Below, piece by piece: positions 44,034 to 52,727 of a stretch of DNA of 64,000 nt. Each line of letters starts with the position of its first letter. Positions within the stretch are counted from its first letter, which is position 1. The position numbers and the translations under genes are program-made. The notes under the pieces were generated by a model. It was given only the letters and a program-made list of their open reading frames with translations, was not told the origin of the DNA and made no database searches. This DNA is from Kushneria indalinina DSM 14324 (GTDB taxonomy: Bacteria > Pseudomonadota > Gammaproteobacteria > Pseudomonadales > Halomonadaceae): the NCBI RefSeq assembly GCF_003385845.1, contig NZ_QRDJ01000007.1, positions 124,001 to 188,000 of the forward strand, written 5' to 3'.

Positions 44034-44087
44034 GGAGGCCGCTCATCAATTGGAGGCCGTCCATGAACAGGAGGCCGCCATAAAAAA
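44034..44087 (+). repeat. Three 18-bp tandem units each starting GGAGGCCG
   Basis: Copies at 44034, 44052 and 44070: GGAGGCCGCTCATCAATT, GGAGGCCGTCCATGAACA, GGAGGCCGCCATAAAAAA. The second and third overlap a minimal reading frame MNRRPP (ATG 44063) with a good Shine-Dalgarno. The array abuts the terminator at 44082. I see no gene from 43859 to 44119. Confidence 0.6.
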
Positions 44088-44110
44088 ACCCGGCGCTATA
44101 GAGCGCCGGG
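44082..44110 (-). terminator. Minus-strand terminator downstream of a small ORF
   Basis: A 9-bp perfect stem (CCCGGCGCT / AGCGCCGGG) with an ATAG loop, and seven T after it on the minus strand. It implies a transcript coming from the right, where only the 43-codon frame 44120-44251 fits. Confidence 0.85.
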
Positions 44111-44119
44111 CTGGAGACT

Positions 44120-44251
44120 TCATGATGGCTTGACGTCGATATCGAACGCGCCATTGTCAATTTCCGGTTTATTAACCTGGCACATGGCCATAACCCTGCG
44201 ACCCTGCCGTAATGCCCTTGAGCCATCCTGATCTACCGGACTAAGGGTCAT
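44120..44251 (-). CDS. Possible 43-residue small protein of unknown function
   Basis: Open frame from ATG 44251 to TGA 44120, sequence beginning MTLSPVDQDGSRALRQGRRV and ending DNGAFDIDVKPS. It is hydrophilic, has one Cys, and no signal peptide or known motif. Support: a strong terminator begins 10 bp after the stop codon, and no other minus-strand gene can use it. Against: no Shine-Dalgarno before ATG 44251. An internal ATG at 44191 (MAMCQVNKPEIDNG) preceded by AGGG is an alternative start giving 23 residues. The transcript could instead be a small RNA. It is divergent from cbiD. Confidence 0.4.
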   Translation of the reverse strand: MTLSPVDQDGSRALRQGRRVMAMCQVNKPEIDNGAFDIDVKPS

Positions 44252-44325
44252 GAAGGTGGCCGCGCCCCGGTGACCGCATTTGAACATGTTATTCTGATGC
44301 CCTACTCTCGCGACCCTGAAATTTC

Positions 44326-45426
44326 ATGAGCGACGATCGTGCCTCTCTTAAGCGTGGCTGGACCACCGGCTGCTGTGCGACCGCAGCCGCCCGGGCGGCC
44401 TATGTCGCGCTGCTGAGCGGCGAGTTCCCTGATCCGGTCAGCATCACGCTTCCCAAAGGGCAAACGCCAGCCTTTGCGCTTGCCGTGCATGAGCGCGGCA
44501 ACGGCTGGGCCATGGCTGGTGTCGTCAAGGACGCCGGCGATGATCCGGATGCCACACACGGCGTGCTGGTGCGCGCCACGGTTCGACCGTTAAAGGCAGG
44601 CTCCGGTCTGGTGTTCAAAGCCGGCCCCGGGGTGGGCACGGTCACTCGCCCGGGTCTGCCCATACCGCCCGGGGAGCCGGCGATCAACCCGGTGCCCCGG
44701 CGCATGATTCGTCAGACACTGGAAACAGTCGCGCAGGAGACCTCGGGCCATCATCAGGTGGATCTGGAAGTCACCATCGCCATCGACGAGGGCGAGCGCA
44801 TTGCACTCAACACCCTCAATGGTCGACTGGGCATCATCGGCGGGCTGTCGGTACTGGGCACCACCGGGGTAGTGATCCCGTTTTCCTGCTCGGCATGGAT
44901 TCATTCCATCCACCGGGGCATCGACGTCGCCCGGGCCCGCGGTCTTTCTCACGTGGCAGGTTCGACCGGCTCGACATCGGAGGCGGCGGTCCAGACGCAT
45001 TACGGTCTGGACGAAAGCGCACTGATCGAGATGGGCGATTTTGTTGGCGGCATGCTCAAGTACCTGCGCAAGCATCCGGTGCCGCAGGTTACCGTTGCCG
45101 GCGGCATCGCCAAGATGGCCAAGCTCGGTCAGGGCATGCTGGATGTGCACTCCAAACGCGGCGCCATTGACCTTGACCGTCTGGCGCATCTGACACGCGA
45201 AGCCGGCGGTGATGACAGGCTGTTTGAGCGCATCACCGGCGCCAACTCGGGCCTTGAGGCCTTTGAACTTGCCAGTGAGGCGGGCATCAATCTGGGCGAC
45301 CGGCTGGCAGAAAGTGCTCTGGAGCGTGCAGCAGAGGTCATCCGCCACAGTGGTATCGCACTTGATGTCATGGTGTTTGACCGCAATGGTCTTTGTGTCG
45401 GCCAGAGCAGGTCACGCACCTGCTAA
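44326..45426 (+). CDS. cbiD: Cobalt-precorrin-5B (C1)-methyltransferase CbiD
   Basis: Methylates C1 of the contracted corrin macrocycle using S-adenosylmethionine. It has 366 residues, as usual for CbiD. Signatures are RGWTTGCCATAAARAA near the N-terminus, VKDAGDDPDATHG near residue 66, LGIIGGLSVLGTTGVV near 170, and HVAGSTGSTSE near 210. It stands 12 kb from the main cobalamin cluster. That cluster shows no CobF (the aerobic enzyme for this position), so CbiD probably completes the pathway, as I recall for Pseudomonas. No cobalamin riboswitch is visible in front of it. Confidence 0.93.
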   Translation: MSDDRASLKRGWTTGCCATAAARAAYVALLSGEFPDPVSITLPKGQTPAFALAVHERGNGWAMAGVVKDAGDDPDATHGVLVRATVRPLKAGSGLVFKAGPGVGTVTRPGLPIPPGEPAINPVPRRMIRQTLETVAQETSGHHQVDLEVTIAIDEGERIALNTLNGRLGIIGGLSVLGTTGVVIPFSCSAWIHSIHRGIDVARARGLSHVAGSTGSTSEAAVQTHYGLDESALIEMGDFVGGMLKYLRKHPVPQVTVAGGIAKMAKLGQGMLDVHSKRGAIDLDRLAHLTREAGGDDRLFERITGANSGLEAFELASEAGINLGDRLAESALERAAEVIRHSGIALDVMVFDRNGLCVGQSRSRTC

Positions 45427-45646
45427 AGCAGCCTCGGCCAGGGCCTGGAGGTGATGTCCTCCTGATGTCTGCAGGCGTTCATTGCAAATTTCATCGACGA
45501 AAAGCGCCCAGAATTATGAGGTTTTTTTAACAACGTCTACCCTCCTGACCGACGCCACAAAAAACACCCGGGGCAGACCCGACTTGACATTCATTCAGCC
45601 CGTTTCGTCCCGCGACGTTACCCGGCGACAATGATGGAGAACGACA

Positions 45647-47317
45647 TTGACGCAAGAATCGGAAAACGAAAAAAAGAACAAGGATGAGGACAGCGACGCC
45701 GGAGAGGGGATACCGGCGCCGACAGGTGAATCCAACCTGATTGATACCGACTATGTCATCGGTCAGGACAACTTCCAGGGCCGCATGCTGTTCAATGTGG
45801 ATCTGCACGGCAAGGTGTTTGGCATCTCGTCGCTGCTGGTGCTGCTGTTTGTAGTACTCACACTAACAATGCAGTCGCAAATGGAGCCGTTTTTCAACGG
45901 CATGAGGGACTGGCTGACCGGTAACCTCTCCTGGTTTTTCATGCTCTCCACCGCCATCTTCGTGATACTGGCCATCGGTCTGGTCTTCAGCCCGTTGGGC
46001 AAGGTGCGCCTGGGCGGCGCCGAGGCCAGGCCCGACCATACCTATATCAGCTGGTTTGCCATGCTGTTTGCTGCCGGCATGGGCATCGGCCTGATGTTTT
46101 ACGGGGTCTCCGAGCCGATCTCGCACTATACGGCGGCGCTGGGCGGTACCACGGTCGAAAACGGCATCCGCACTGATGGCGCACCGCTGGGCGGTGCCAT
46201 GGGCGATGAGGCCGCAGCCCGCCAGCTCGGCATGGCTTCCACCATGCTGCACTGGGGACTTCACCCCTGGGCAATCTACGCCATGGTGGCCCTGTCGCTG
46301 GCGCTGTTCTCCTTTAACAAGGGACTTCCGCTGACCATGCGCTCGATCTTCTACCCGGTTCTGGGGGAGCGCATCTGGGGCTGGCCCGGGCACATCGTGG
46401 ATATCCTGGCGGTATTTTCCACCCTGTTCGGCCTTGCTACTTCACTGGGTCTGGGCGCCCAGCAGGCCGCAGCCGGTCTGAACTATCTCTTTGATATCCC
46501 CGATACCGATACCACGCGGGTCCTGTTGATCGTGGCGATCACAACGGTAACGCTGTGTTCGGTCGCTGCAGGCGTCAATGCCGGCCTCAAGCATCTCTCA
46601 GAGCTTAACATGGGCCTGGCCTTTGCACTGTTGCTGTTTATCCTGTTCACCGGTCCGACGATGGATCTGATCATCGGGTTCTTCAATAATCTCTGGGCCT
46701 ACGTGACCTACCTGCCGGCACTGTCGATGCCTTTCGGGCGTGAAGATGTCGACTACAGCCAGTCCTGGTCGGCGTTCTACTGGGCATGGTGGATCAGCTG
46801 GTCGCCGTTCGTGGGCATGTTTATCGCCCGTGTCAGCCGTGGCCGTACCGTGCGTGAGTTCCTGATCGCCGTGCTGCTGGTGCCGACCATTGTCTGCGTA
46901 CTGTGGATGACCGTTTTTGGCGGCGCTGCCATCTTTCAGGTCGATTCCGGCATGCAGGGCATTTCCGAGGCGGCACTGGAGCTCAAGCTCTTTGTCATGC
47001 TGGGCAATCTACCCTGGTCGACGGTCACCTCTCTGATCGGTCTGCTGCTGATCATGGTGTTCTTTATCACCTCTGCCGACTCCGGCTCGCTGGTCATCGA
47101 TACCATCACCGCCGGTGGCAAGATCGACGCACCGACCTCTCAGCGCCTGTTCTGGGCACTGATCAGTGGTGTCATTGCCATCGCTCTGCTGCTGGGTGGC
47201 GGTCTGGGCGCCCTGCAGGCGATGGTCATCTCGACCGGTCTGCCCTTTGCCATCGTACTGCTGGTTGGCTGCTTCGGTGTCATCAAGGGGCTGATGTCGG
47301 AACCGCGGGCAAAATGA
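45647..47317 (+). CDS. BCCT-family betaine/compatible-solute transporter, copy 1
   Basis: Inner-membrane transporter for glycine betaine, ectoine or similar solutes, 556 residues. A 50-residue hydrophilic charged N-terminus precedes 12 membrane helices. FAAGMGIGLMFYGVSEP and the BCCT signature FYWAWWISWSPFVGMFIARVSR-type block near residue 380 are clear. It lacks the long C-terminal domain of BetT. Start is TTG 45647 with GGAG 7 nt upstream; nearby ATGs are out of frame. It is closely related to the next gene, and a pair of hairpins follows its stop. Confidence 0.9.
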   Translation: MTQESENEKKNKDEDSDAGEGIPAPTGESNLIDTDYVIGQDNFQGRMLFNVDLHGKVFGISSLLVLLFVVLTLTMQSQMEPFFNGMRDWLTGNLSWFFMLSTAIFVILAIGLVFSPLGKVRLGGAEARPDHTYISWFAMLFAAGMGIGLMFYGVSEPISHYTAALGGTTVENGIRTDGAPLGGAMGDEAAARQLGMASTMLHWGLHPWAIYAMVALSLALFSFNKGLPLTMRSIFYPVLGERIWGWPGHIVDILAVFSTLFGLATSLGLGAQQAAAGLNYLFDIPDTDTTRVLLIVAITTVTLCSVAAGVNAGLKHLSELNMGLAFALLLFILFTGPTMDLIIGFFNNLWAYVTYLPALSMPFGREDVDYSQSWSAFYWAWWISWSPFVGMFIARVSRGRTVREFLIAVLLVPTIVCVLWMTVFGGAAIFQVDSGMQGISEAALELKLFVMLGNLPWSTVTSLIGLLLIMVFFITSADSGSLVIDTITAGGKIDAPTSQRLFWALISGVIAIALLLGGGLGALQAMVISTGLPFAIVLLVGCFGVIKGLMSEPRAK

Positions 47318-47328
47318 TCCTGCCGGGC

Positions 47329-47361
47329 AGGACAGTACGACGCCGGACGTCGTACTGTCCT
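47329..47361. repeat. 14-bp perfect inverted repeat after BCCT copy 1
   Basis: AGGACAGTACGACG and its exact reverse complement flank the 5-nt loop CCGGA, 12 nt after the stop codon. There is no T-run on the plus strand, so alone it is not a classic terminator. It may protect the mRNA 3' end ahead of the true terminator at 47378. Confidence 0.8.
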
Positions 47362-47377
47362 GAAAAAGACGTGCATG

Positions 47378-47409
47378 ACGGGGCGACCATGGGATCGCCC
47401 CGTTTTTTT
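47378..47409 (+). terminator. Terminator after BCCT copy 1
   Basis: ACGGGGCGA / TCGCCCCGT stem with an 8-nt loop, running into seven T. Confidence 0.9.
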
Positions 47410-47763
47410 GTGCCAGTAACGGCGTCGCGACGCCTGTCCAAGGCCGGCCCGGCGACTGATGTCTCTGCCGGCGACCCGTCAAACAGGGCCCTGCGTGCAC
47501 ACGTCAAGGGGCCGAAATGACCCTTTTTCTATGGATTCGAGCGCCCGATGTGATAAAACGTAACTCGCTGGTGATCGAGCCCGAGTGCAGGTTCATGTCG
47601 TCAAACGGGGACACATGGTGCTCAACCGACCTGGATGACCCTATTGACGCCAGGTCGTGCCTGGGCTCTCAAGCACCGGTTCATTCCGTCATACCCTTTA
47701 CTGTACTGTGGAGATTCACTGCTCAACCTGCCAGCGCCTTCGAAGCTGTAATGGAGAAAAAAA
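47410..47763. other. Intergenic region between the two BCCT genes
   Basis: A 354-bp region with no supported gene. It must carry the promoter of the second BCCT gene, because a strong terminator closes the first. A TTGACG at 47644 lacks a convincing -10 partner. I recognise no operator or riboswitch. Confidence 0.5.
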
Positions 47764-49401
47764 TTGAGTCAGACACCCGGAAACAACGACAACGATAGGG
47801 ATCAGGGCAGCGAGGGCATTCCCGCCCCCAGCGGTAAGGCCAACCTGATTGACACCGACTACGTTATTGGCCAGGACAATATTCAAACCAATCGATTCGG
47901 TTTCAATGTCGACCTGCACGGCAAGGTCTTTACGGTCTCTTCACTGGTCATTTTGCTGTTCGTAATTGTCACACTCGCACTGCCGGCGCAGATGGAGCCG
48001 GTCTTCAACGGTGCGAAAAGCTTTCTGACCGACAATCTCAGCTGGCTCTTCCTGCTGGCAGCCAATATTTTTGTCATCCTCGCGGTGGTACTCATCTTTA
48101 CCCCGCTAAGCCGGGTTCGCCTTGGCGGCATGCATGCCAAGCCGGATTTCAGCTATGCCGGCTGGCTGGCCATGCTGTTCGCCGCCGGGATGGGCATTGG
48201 ATTGATGTTCTACGCCGTATCAGAACCGCTTACCCACTACGGCACGTCCATTACCGGCGATTCGTGGGCCCCGTTGGGCGGTGCGACAGGCAATCAGGAT
48301 CAGGCAAAGTCCATGGCGATGGCCGCGACCATCTTCCACTGGGGCCTGCATCCCTGGGGCATCTACGCCATCGTGGCCCTGTCGCTGGCGCTGTTTTCCT
48401 TCAACAAGGGCCTGCCGCTGACCATGCGCTCGATCTTTTATCCGATTCTGGGTGAGCGCATCTGGGGCTGGCCGGGCCACATCATCGACATTCTGGCGGT
48501 ATTTGCGACGCTGTTCGGCCTTGCAACTTCGCTTGGCATCGGTGCTTCTCAGGCCGCCGCCGGCCTGCATTTCCTGTTCGACGTGCCCAATACTGACGTC
48601 ACCATGGTCATTCTGGTCATCGGCATCACCCTGGTCGCGCTGCTGTCGGTCATGCTGGGGGTCGACAAGGGCGTCCAGCGCCTGTCGCAGATCAACATGG
48701 CACTGGCCTTTCTGCTGATGTTGTTTGTCATCATCGTCGGGCCGACGATGCTCATCGCCACCGGCCTTATCGAAAACATGGGAGCGTATCTCAAGAATCT
48801 GCCGGCACTGTCGATGCCCTTCGGCCGTGAAGATACTGACTTCATGCATGGCTGGACGGCCTTTTACTGGGCCTGGTGGATCAGCTGGTCCCCGTTCGTG
48901 GGCATGTTCATCGCGCGCGTCAGCCGCGGTCGTACCGTACGAGAGTTTTTGATCGCCGTGCTGCTCGTACCCAGCATTGTTTCCGTGATCTGGATGACCG
49001 CCTTTGGCGAGACCGCCATCGCGCAGCTGACCAACGGCTTCGAAGGCGCGCGTGATGCCGCACTGGAGCTTCAGCTGTTTTCCATGTTGAGCCAGCTGCC
49101 ACTGTCGTCGATCACCTCCTTTGTCGGCATTGTGCTGGTCATGGTGTTCTTCATCACTTCCTCGGACTCCGGTTCGCTGGTCATTGATGCCATCACCGCC
49201 GGTGGCAAGGTCGATGCCCCCAAACCACAGCGCATCTTCTGGGCGCTGATCGAGGGCGCCATCGCCATTGCCCTGCTGCTGGGGGGTGGTCTGACCGCAC
49301 TGCAAGCCGCCGTCATCACCACCGGGCTGCCCTTCACCATTGTGCTGCTGGCCGCCTGTTACGCCATCATCAAGGGGCTACGCTCGGAGCCGCGCTACTG
49401 A
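47764..49401 (+). CDS. BCCT-family betaine/compatible-solute transporter, copy 2
   Basis: A 545-residue tandem paralogue of the preceding transporter. It shares the cytoplasmic N-terminal motif IPAPxGxxNLIDTDYVIGQDN and the core blocks (FAAGMGIGLMFYAVSEP, WAWWISWSPFVGMFIARVSR, FFITSSDSGSLVIDAITAGG). Substrate-site neighbourhoods differ slightly, for example GLATSLGIGASQAAAG against GLGAQQAAAG, so specificity or affinity may differ. It also starts with TTG (47764) behind ATGGAG. It has its own terminator, so the two genes are separately expressed. Confidence 0.9.
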   Translation: MSQTPGNNDNDRDQGSEGIPAPSGKANLIDTDYVIGQDNIQTNRFGFNVDLHGKVFTVSSLVILLFVIVTLALPAQMEPVFNGAKSFLTDNLSWLFLLAANIFVILAVVLIFTPLSRVRLGGMHAKPDFSYAGWLAMLFAAGMGIGLMFYAVSEPLTHYGTSITGDSWAPLGGATGNQDQAKSMAMAATIFHWGLHPWGIYAIVALSLALFSFNKGLPLTMRSIFYPILGERIWGWPGHIIDILAVFATLFGLATSLGIGASQAAAGLHFLFDVPNTDVTMVILVIGITLVALLSVMLGVDKGVQRLSQINMALAFLLMLFVIIVGPTMLIATGLIENMGAYLKNLPALSMPFGREDTDFMHGWTAFYWAWWISWSPFVGMFIARVSRGRTVREFLIAVLLVPSIVSVIWMTAFGETAIAQLTNGFEGARDAALELQLFSMLSQLPLSSITSFVGIVLVMVFFITSSDSGSLVIDAITAGGKVDAPKPQRIFWALIEGAIAIALLLGGGLTALQAAVITTGLPFTIVLLAACYAIIKGLRSEPRY

Positions 49402-49435
49402 AGCGAGTTGAAACGTCAGCGCATTTCAAGCGCAT

Positions 49436-49465
49436 ATAAAAGGCGGCCCGCGGGCCGCCTTTTCC
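49436..49465. terminator. Bidirectional terminator between BCCT copy 2 and the exonuclease gene
   Basis: A perfect 26-bp palindrome, AAAAGGCGGCCCG and its complement, with A-run and T-run at the two ends. It serves both convergent genes. Confidence 0.9.
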
Positions 49466-49488
49466 GTGACAGGTGCATGGCAACATCG

Positions 49489-50247
49489 TTATTCCCACAG
49501 CACTCCGACCGGCGTATCAGGCTCGTAGTGCCGGGCGATCTGCGCCTGTAAAAGCTCGGCCGTGGCCAGTGCATCGACCAGGGCATGGTGCGCCTGATAG
49601 GGCGGCAGGTTATAGCGTTCCCGGCTCGGATGAAGCCGCAGTGATACCGGCCGCCGGCCGATCAAACGCTGAAACCAGGGCAGCCGACGATGTTGATAGG
49701 CTTCGATCGCCATGGTATCGATCAGCGGAAACAGCAGCGATTCCTTCAGATAGTGCCGGGCCGCGGCATCCAGAAACTCGCGCTCGATCCGGGTGTAGTG
49801 AACCACCACCAGACGTCCGGCCAGTTGTTCGAGCACCTCGCCGATAATCTCGTCAAAGCTCGGCGCTTCGGCCAGATCGCTATGCGTCAAACGATGATAG
49901 ACCACCGAACGGCCGCTGAGCGCCCGCCGGGGCTTGACGGTCCAGTAGCGACTGTCGGCGACCCGAATGCGGCCGAGCGTGAAGGGCTGTACCCCGATGC
50001 TGACGATACTGTCACGCGCAGGATCCAGACCGGTGGTCTCGATATCCAGCGCCACCAGCGGCACCTCACTGATCGGCGTCTGTGCATCCATGGTGCCGGC
50101 GCCAAAATAGCGCGCCAGCCGGTCATCACGCGTGTTGCTCTGCCGATCCGCCAGATAGGCCGGCCATTCGGACACCAGCCGGCTTCGGCGGTGCCACTGC
50201 CATCGCCTGATGTGTTTCTGTAGTCGCTGACGCCATTGCTGTATCAC
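49489..50247 (-). CDS. DEDD-type 3'-5' exonuclease (DnaQ-like)
   Basis: A 252-residue protein with an RNase-T/DnaQ exonuclease fold at about residues 60-235. Exo I motif VALDIETTGLDP, Exo II around VVVHYTRIEREFL, and Exo III YQAHHALVDALATAEL with the His of a DEDDh active site. A basic N-terminus of about 50 residues precedes the domain. Its ATG overlaps the stop of the cNMP/CBS/DUF294 gene as ATGA. The same pairing is, from memory, common in Pseudomonas and relatives, suggesting joint function in nucleotide signalling or turnover. Substrate unknown. Confidence 0.88.
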   Translation of the reverse strand: MIQQWRQRLQKHIRRWQWHRRSRLVSEWPAYLADRQSNTRDDRLARYFGAGTMDAQTPISEVPLVALDIETTGLDPARDSIVSIGVQPFTLGRIRVADSRYWTVKPRRALSGRSVVYHRLTHSDLAEAPSFDEIIGEVLEQLAGRLVVVHYTRIEREFLDAAARHYLKESLLFPLIDTMAIEAYQHRRLPWFQRLIGRRPVSLRLHPSRERYNLPPYQAHHALVDALATAELLQAQIARHYEPDTPVGVLWE

Positions 50248-52163
50248 CGTCGACGTTCCTTTCTGGAGGGCGCGTGATAGCGAAACTTCAGGAATTTCTG
50301 AGCGTGGCTGAGCACTTCAAAGGCATCCTTGAGGTTATGCCGCTCGTGGCTTTCGACATTGTCGGGCCGCAAACGGTTGTCCGGCGACTCGTTGCTTTCG
50401 ATGGCCAGCGACTGGTGGCGAATACGCACCATCGAGATGAATTCGAAGGCGTAGCGCAGACGATCATTGACCCCTTCGGGCAGCAGCCGCGTTTCGGCAA
50501 TGTCCTTCAAGCGATCAATGGTGTTGTGCGAGCCGGAGCCACAGGCCAGCGCATGGACCCGCACCAGATCCACCAGCGGCGCCGTACCCCGTCTTTTTAG
50601 GTCGATGGCATCGTTGTGCTGACCGTCCTTTTCCAGAATGAAGGTGCGGAAAAGTCCCAGCGGCGGCGTGCGGTTGAGCGCATTGCGGGCCATGGCGGCC
50701 AGAAAGAAGGGATTTTGGGGCGCCAGCTCACAGATCAAAGCCTGAAGTTTTTCGATCATGTTGAGCTCGCCGTGCACATAGCCCAGATCAAAGAAGATGG
50801 CGCTGTGCAGCAGGGCCTCCGGATCGGGGTTTTCGATCCAGTCGCGGAAGTAGCCCTGCCAGACCGACAGTGGCTGACGCCAGCGCTGATTGGTGGCCAT
50901 GACATCACCCTTGCACAGAGGATAGCTGCAGGCCGCCAGTCCGTCGCTGACAAAGCGGGCCAGCGACTGGAAATACTCATCGTGCTCTTCGGGCACAAAG
51001 CTGTCGTCCAGCACCATGGCGTGATCCTGATCGGCAAGGACCGTCTGCTCATCGCGCGCGCACGAGCCCAGTACCATAAAGCAGTAGGGGATCGGCGGCG
51101 GCCCCAGCTCGGCCTCGCCCAGTTCCAGCAGCTTGCGAATGAAACTTCGACAGATCGTGGCCATGGTCCGACCGATCATCTGGGCATCGGCCCCCTCATC
51201 CACCAGTCGCGCAAAGGCCAGTGGCACGTCACCGCTCAGGCGCACCAGACCGGCCAGGCCCGACTGGGTAAAGATCGAGCTGACCAGATAGAGGCTGCTG
51301 CGGGTTTCATAGCGCATGACATCGCTGAGCTGCAAAACGCCGATCGGCCGGCGCCGGTACAGGATGGGAAGATGCTGAATATTGTGATTGAGCATCGTCA
51401 TCATGGCCTCATAGATCGAGGCATCCGACTGAGCCGTCATCAGGCTGGTCGACATCACCTCGCCGACCGGTGTATCGCCGCTGAGGTTTTCCGCCAGCGC
51501 CCGCACACAGCAGTCACGGTCGGTCAAAAGCCCGGCCAGACGGCGCACCTGGCCCTCCTGGGTGGTGAAGTGACGCGGACCGTTGGCGCCCTCGCCCTCT
51601 TCGCTGAGCACCAGTACGCAGGTCACGTTGTTCTCGCGCATGAGCCGAGCCACCTGCCCCACCGGGGTCTGGATATCGACCATGGTAGGCTTGCGCCGAA
51701 TCAACCGTCGCACCCGGGTACTGCTCATCTGATTGTCATTGCGCTGTTGGTCGATCGTGGCCTTGAGCCGGTCGCCGCCGGTTTCGACAAAGTCGGCGAA
51801 ATCGTCATTGTTGGCGCGCAGCGAGTCAAAAAGCTCGGCGGGCACGAAGTAGATCAGCGTGTCCTCGATGGCGCGCACCGGAAACCGGACGCGGCGATTA
51901 CGCATGATGTCCGAATAGCCAAAGATGTCGCCTTCCACCAGCCGGTCAAACAGCTGACCGCTGCGCCTTGAGACTTCGACGGCGCCACTGCGGACATAGC
52001 AGAGCTCGTTGACGTCCTGATCCAGTGTCAGAATATCGGTACCGGCCTGGTAATAGCTGATTTCGACCCGGGTGGCCACCTGGTCCAGCAACTCGTCACC
52101 GAGATATTCAAAGGGCGCAAACTGCGCCATGTGCTGGCGAATTTCCAGCTGCTCGATATCCAT
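50244..52163 (-). CDS. Cyclic-nucleotide-binding/CBS/DUF294 nucleotidyltransferase-like protein
   Basis: A 639-residue multidomain cytosolic regulator: a cNMP-binding domain (about residues 15-130, with VEGDIFGYSDI), two CBS domains (about 155-280), a DUF294 nucleotidyltransferase-like domain (about 310-450), and a helical C-terminal DUF294 domain (to about 630). The third carries GSCARDEQTVLADQDHA and so the GS...DxD catalytic pattern. Similar to GlnD-type sensor proteins in layout. ATG 52163 was chosen; ATG 52184 has its purine run only 1 nt away. Coupled to the exonuclease gene. Ligands and targets unknown. Confidence 0.88.
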   Translation of the reverse strand: MDIEQLEIRQHMAQFAPFEYLGDELLDQVATRVEISYYQAGTDILTLDQDVNELCYVRSGAVEVSRRSGQLFDRLVEGDIFGYSDIMRNRRVRFPVRAIEDTLIYFVPAELFDSLRANNDDFADFVETGGDRLKATIDQQRNDNQMSSTRVRRLIRRKPTMVDIQTPVGQVARLMRENNVTCVLVLSEEGEGANGPRHFTTQEGQVRRLAGLLTDRDCCVRALAENLSGDTPVGEVMSTSLMTAQSDASIYEAMMTMLNHNIQHLPILYRRRPIGVLQLSDVMRYETRSSLYLVSSIFTQSGLAGLVRLSGDVPLAFARLVDEGADAQMIGRTMATICRSFIRKLLELGEAELGPPPIPYCFMVLGSCARDEQTVLADQDHAMVLDDSFVPEEHDEYFQSLARFVSDGLAACSYPLCKGDVMATNQRWRQPLSVWQGYFRDWIENPDPEALLHSAIFFDLGYVHGELNMIEKLQALICELAPQNPFFLAAMARNALNRTPPLGLFRTFILEKDGQHNDAIDLKRRGTAPLVDLVRVHALACGSGSHNTIDRLKDIAETRLLPEGVNDRLRYAFEFISMVRIRHQSLAIESNESPDNRLRPDNVESHERHNLKDAFEVLSHAQKFLKFRYHAPSRKERRR

Positions 52164-52400
52164 GTCCCTGCTGCTCCCTGTCATGCCTTGCCGCGGATCG
52201 CGTGGGCGACCAACGGCTTGTGATGTTCCTGCTTTTTAAAGCATATCCGCCGCCATCGCGACCGGCGAGCTCTTCGCGCCCTGAACTTCTCTTTGGTCGA
52301 ATCACGACTAAAGTGCTCTGCTCTTTTGCCCCGATTCCGGGCAAGTATTAGTGGCCATGCACATAAAAATGGTAATTCGCCGGGACAACAAGGATGAGCC

Positions 52401-52727
52401 ATGAATCGACCGACGCACAACGATACCCAGTGGCGCGATATTCAGCGCAACGCCAGCTTTCAGGAGCTGGTGCAAAAACGCAGCCGGTTTGCCATGACAC
52501 TGGCCATCATCATGCTGAGCCTCTACATGGCCTTTATCCTGCTGATCGCCTTTGCGCCCGGCGTGCTGGGCACACCGCTGGCCAGCGGCATGACCACGAC
52601 CTGGGGCATCCTCATCGGTCTGGGCCTGATCGTGGTCGCCATCGCGCTGACCGGTCTCTACGTGCGTCGTGCCAACGGGGAATTCGACCGCCTCAATGCC
52701 CGGGTGCTCGAGGAGATCGAACGATGA
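52401..52727 (+). CDS. yjcH: DUF485 (YjcH-like) membrane protein
   Basis: A 108-residue protein with two membrane helices (about residues 30-52 and 65-88), of the DUF485 family found directly upstream of ActP in many proteobacteria. The N-terminal [12 protein letters not shown] is family-typical. AAGGA lies 9-10 nt before the ATG. Its stop overlaps the actP ATG (ATGA). Its role is unknown, presumably assembly or regulation of the permease. Confidence 0.9.
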   Translation: MNRPTHNDTQWRDIQRNASFQELVQKRSRFAMTLAIIMLSLYMAFILLIAFAPGVLGTPLASGMTTTWGILIGLGLIVVAIALTGLYVRRANGEFDRLNARVLEEIER

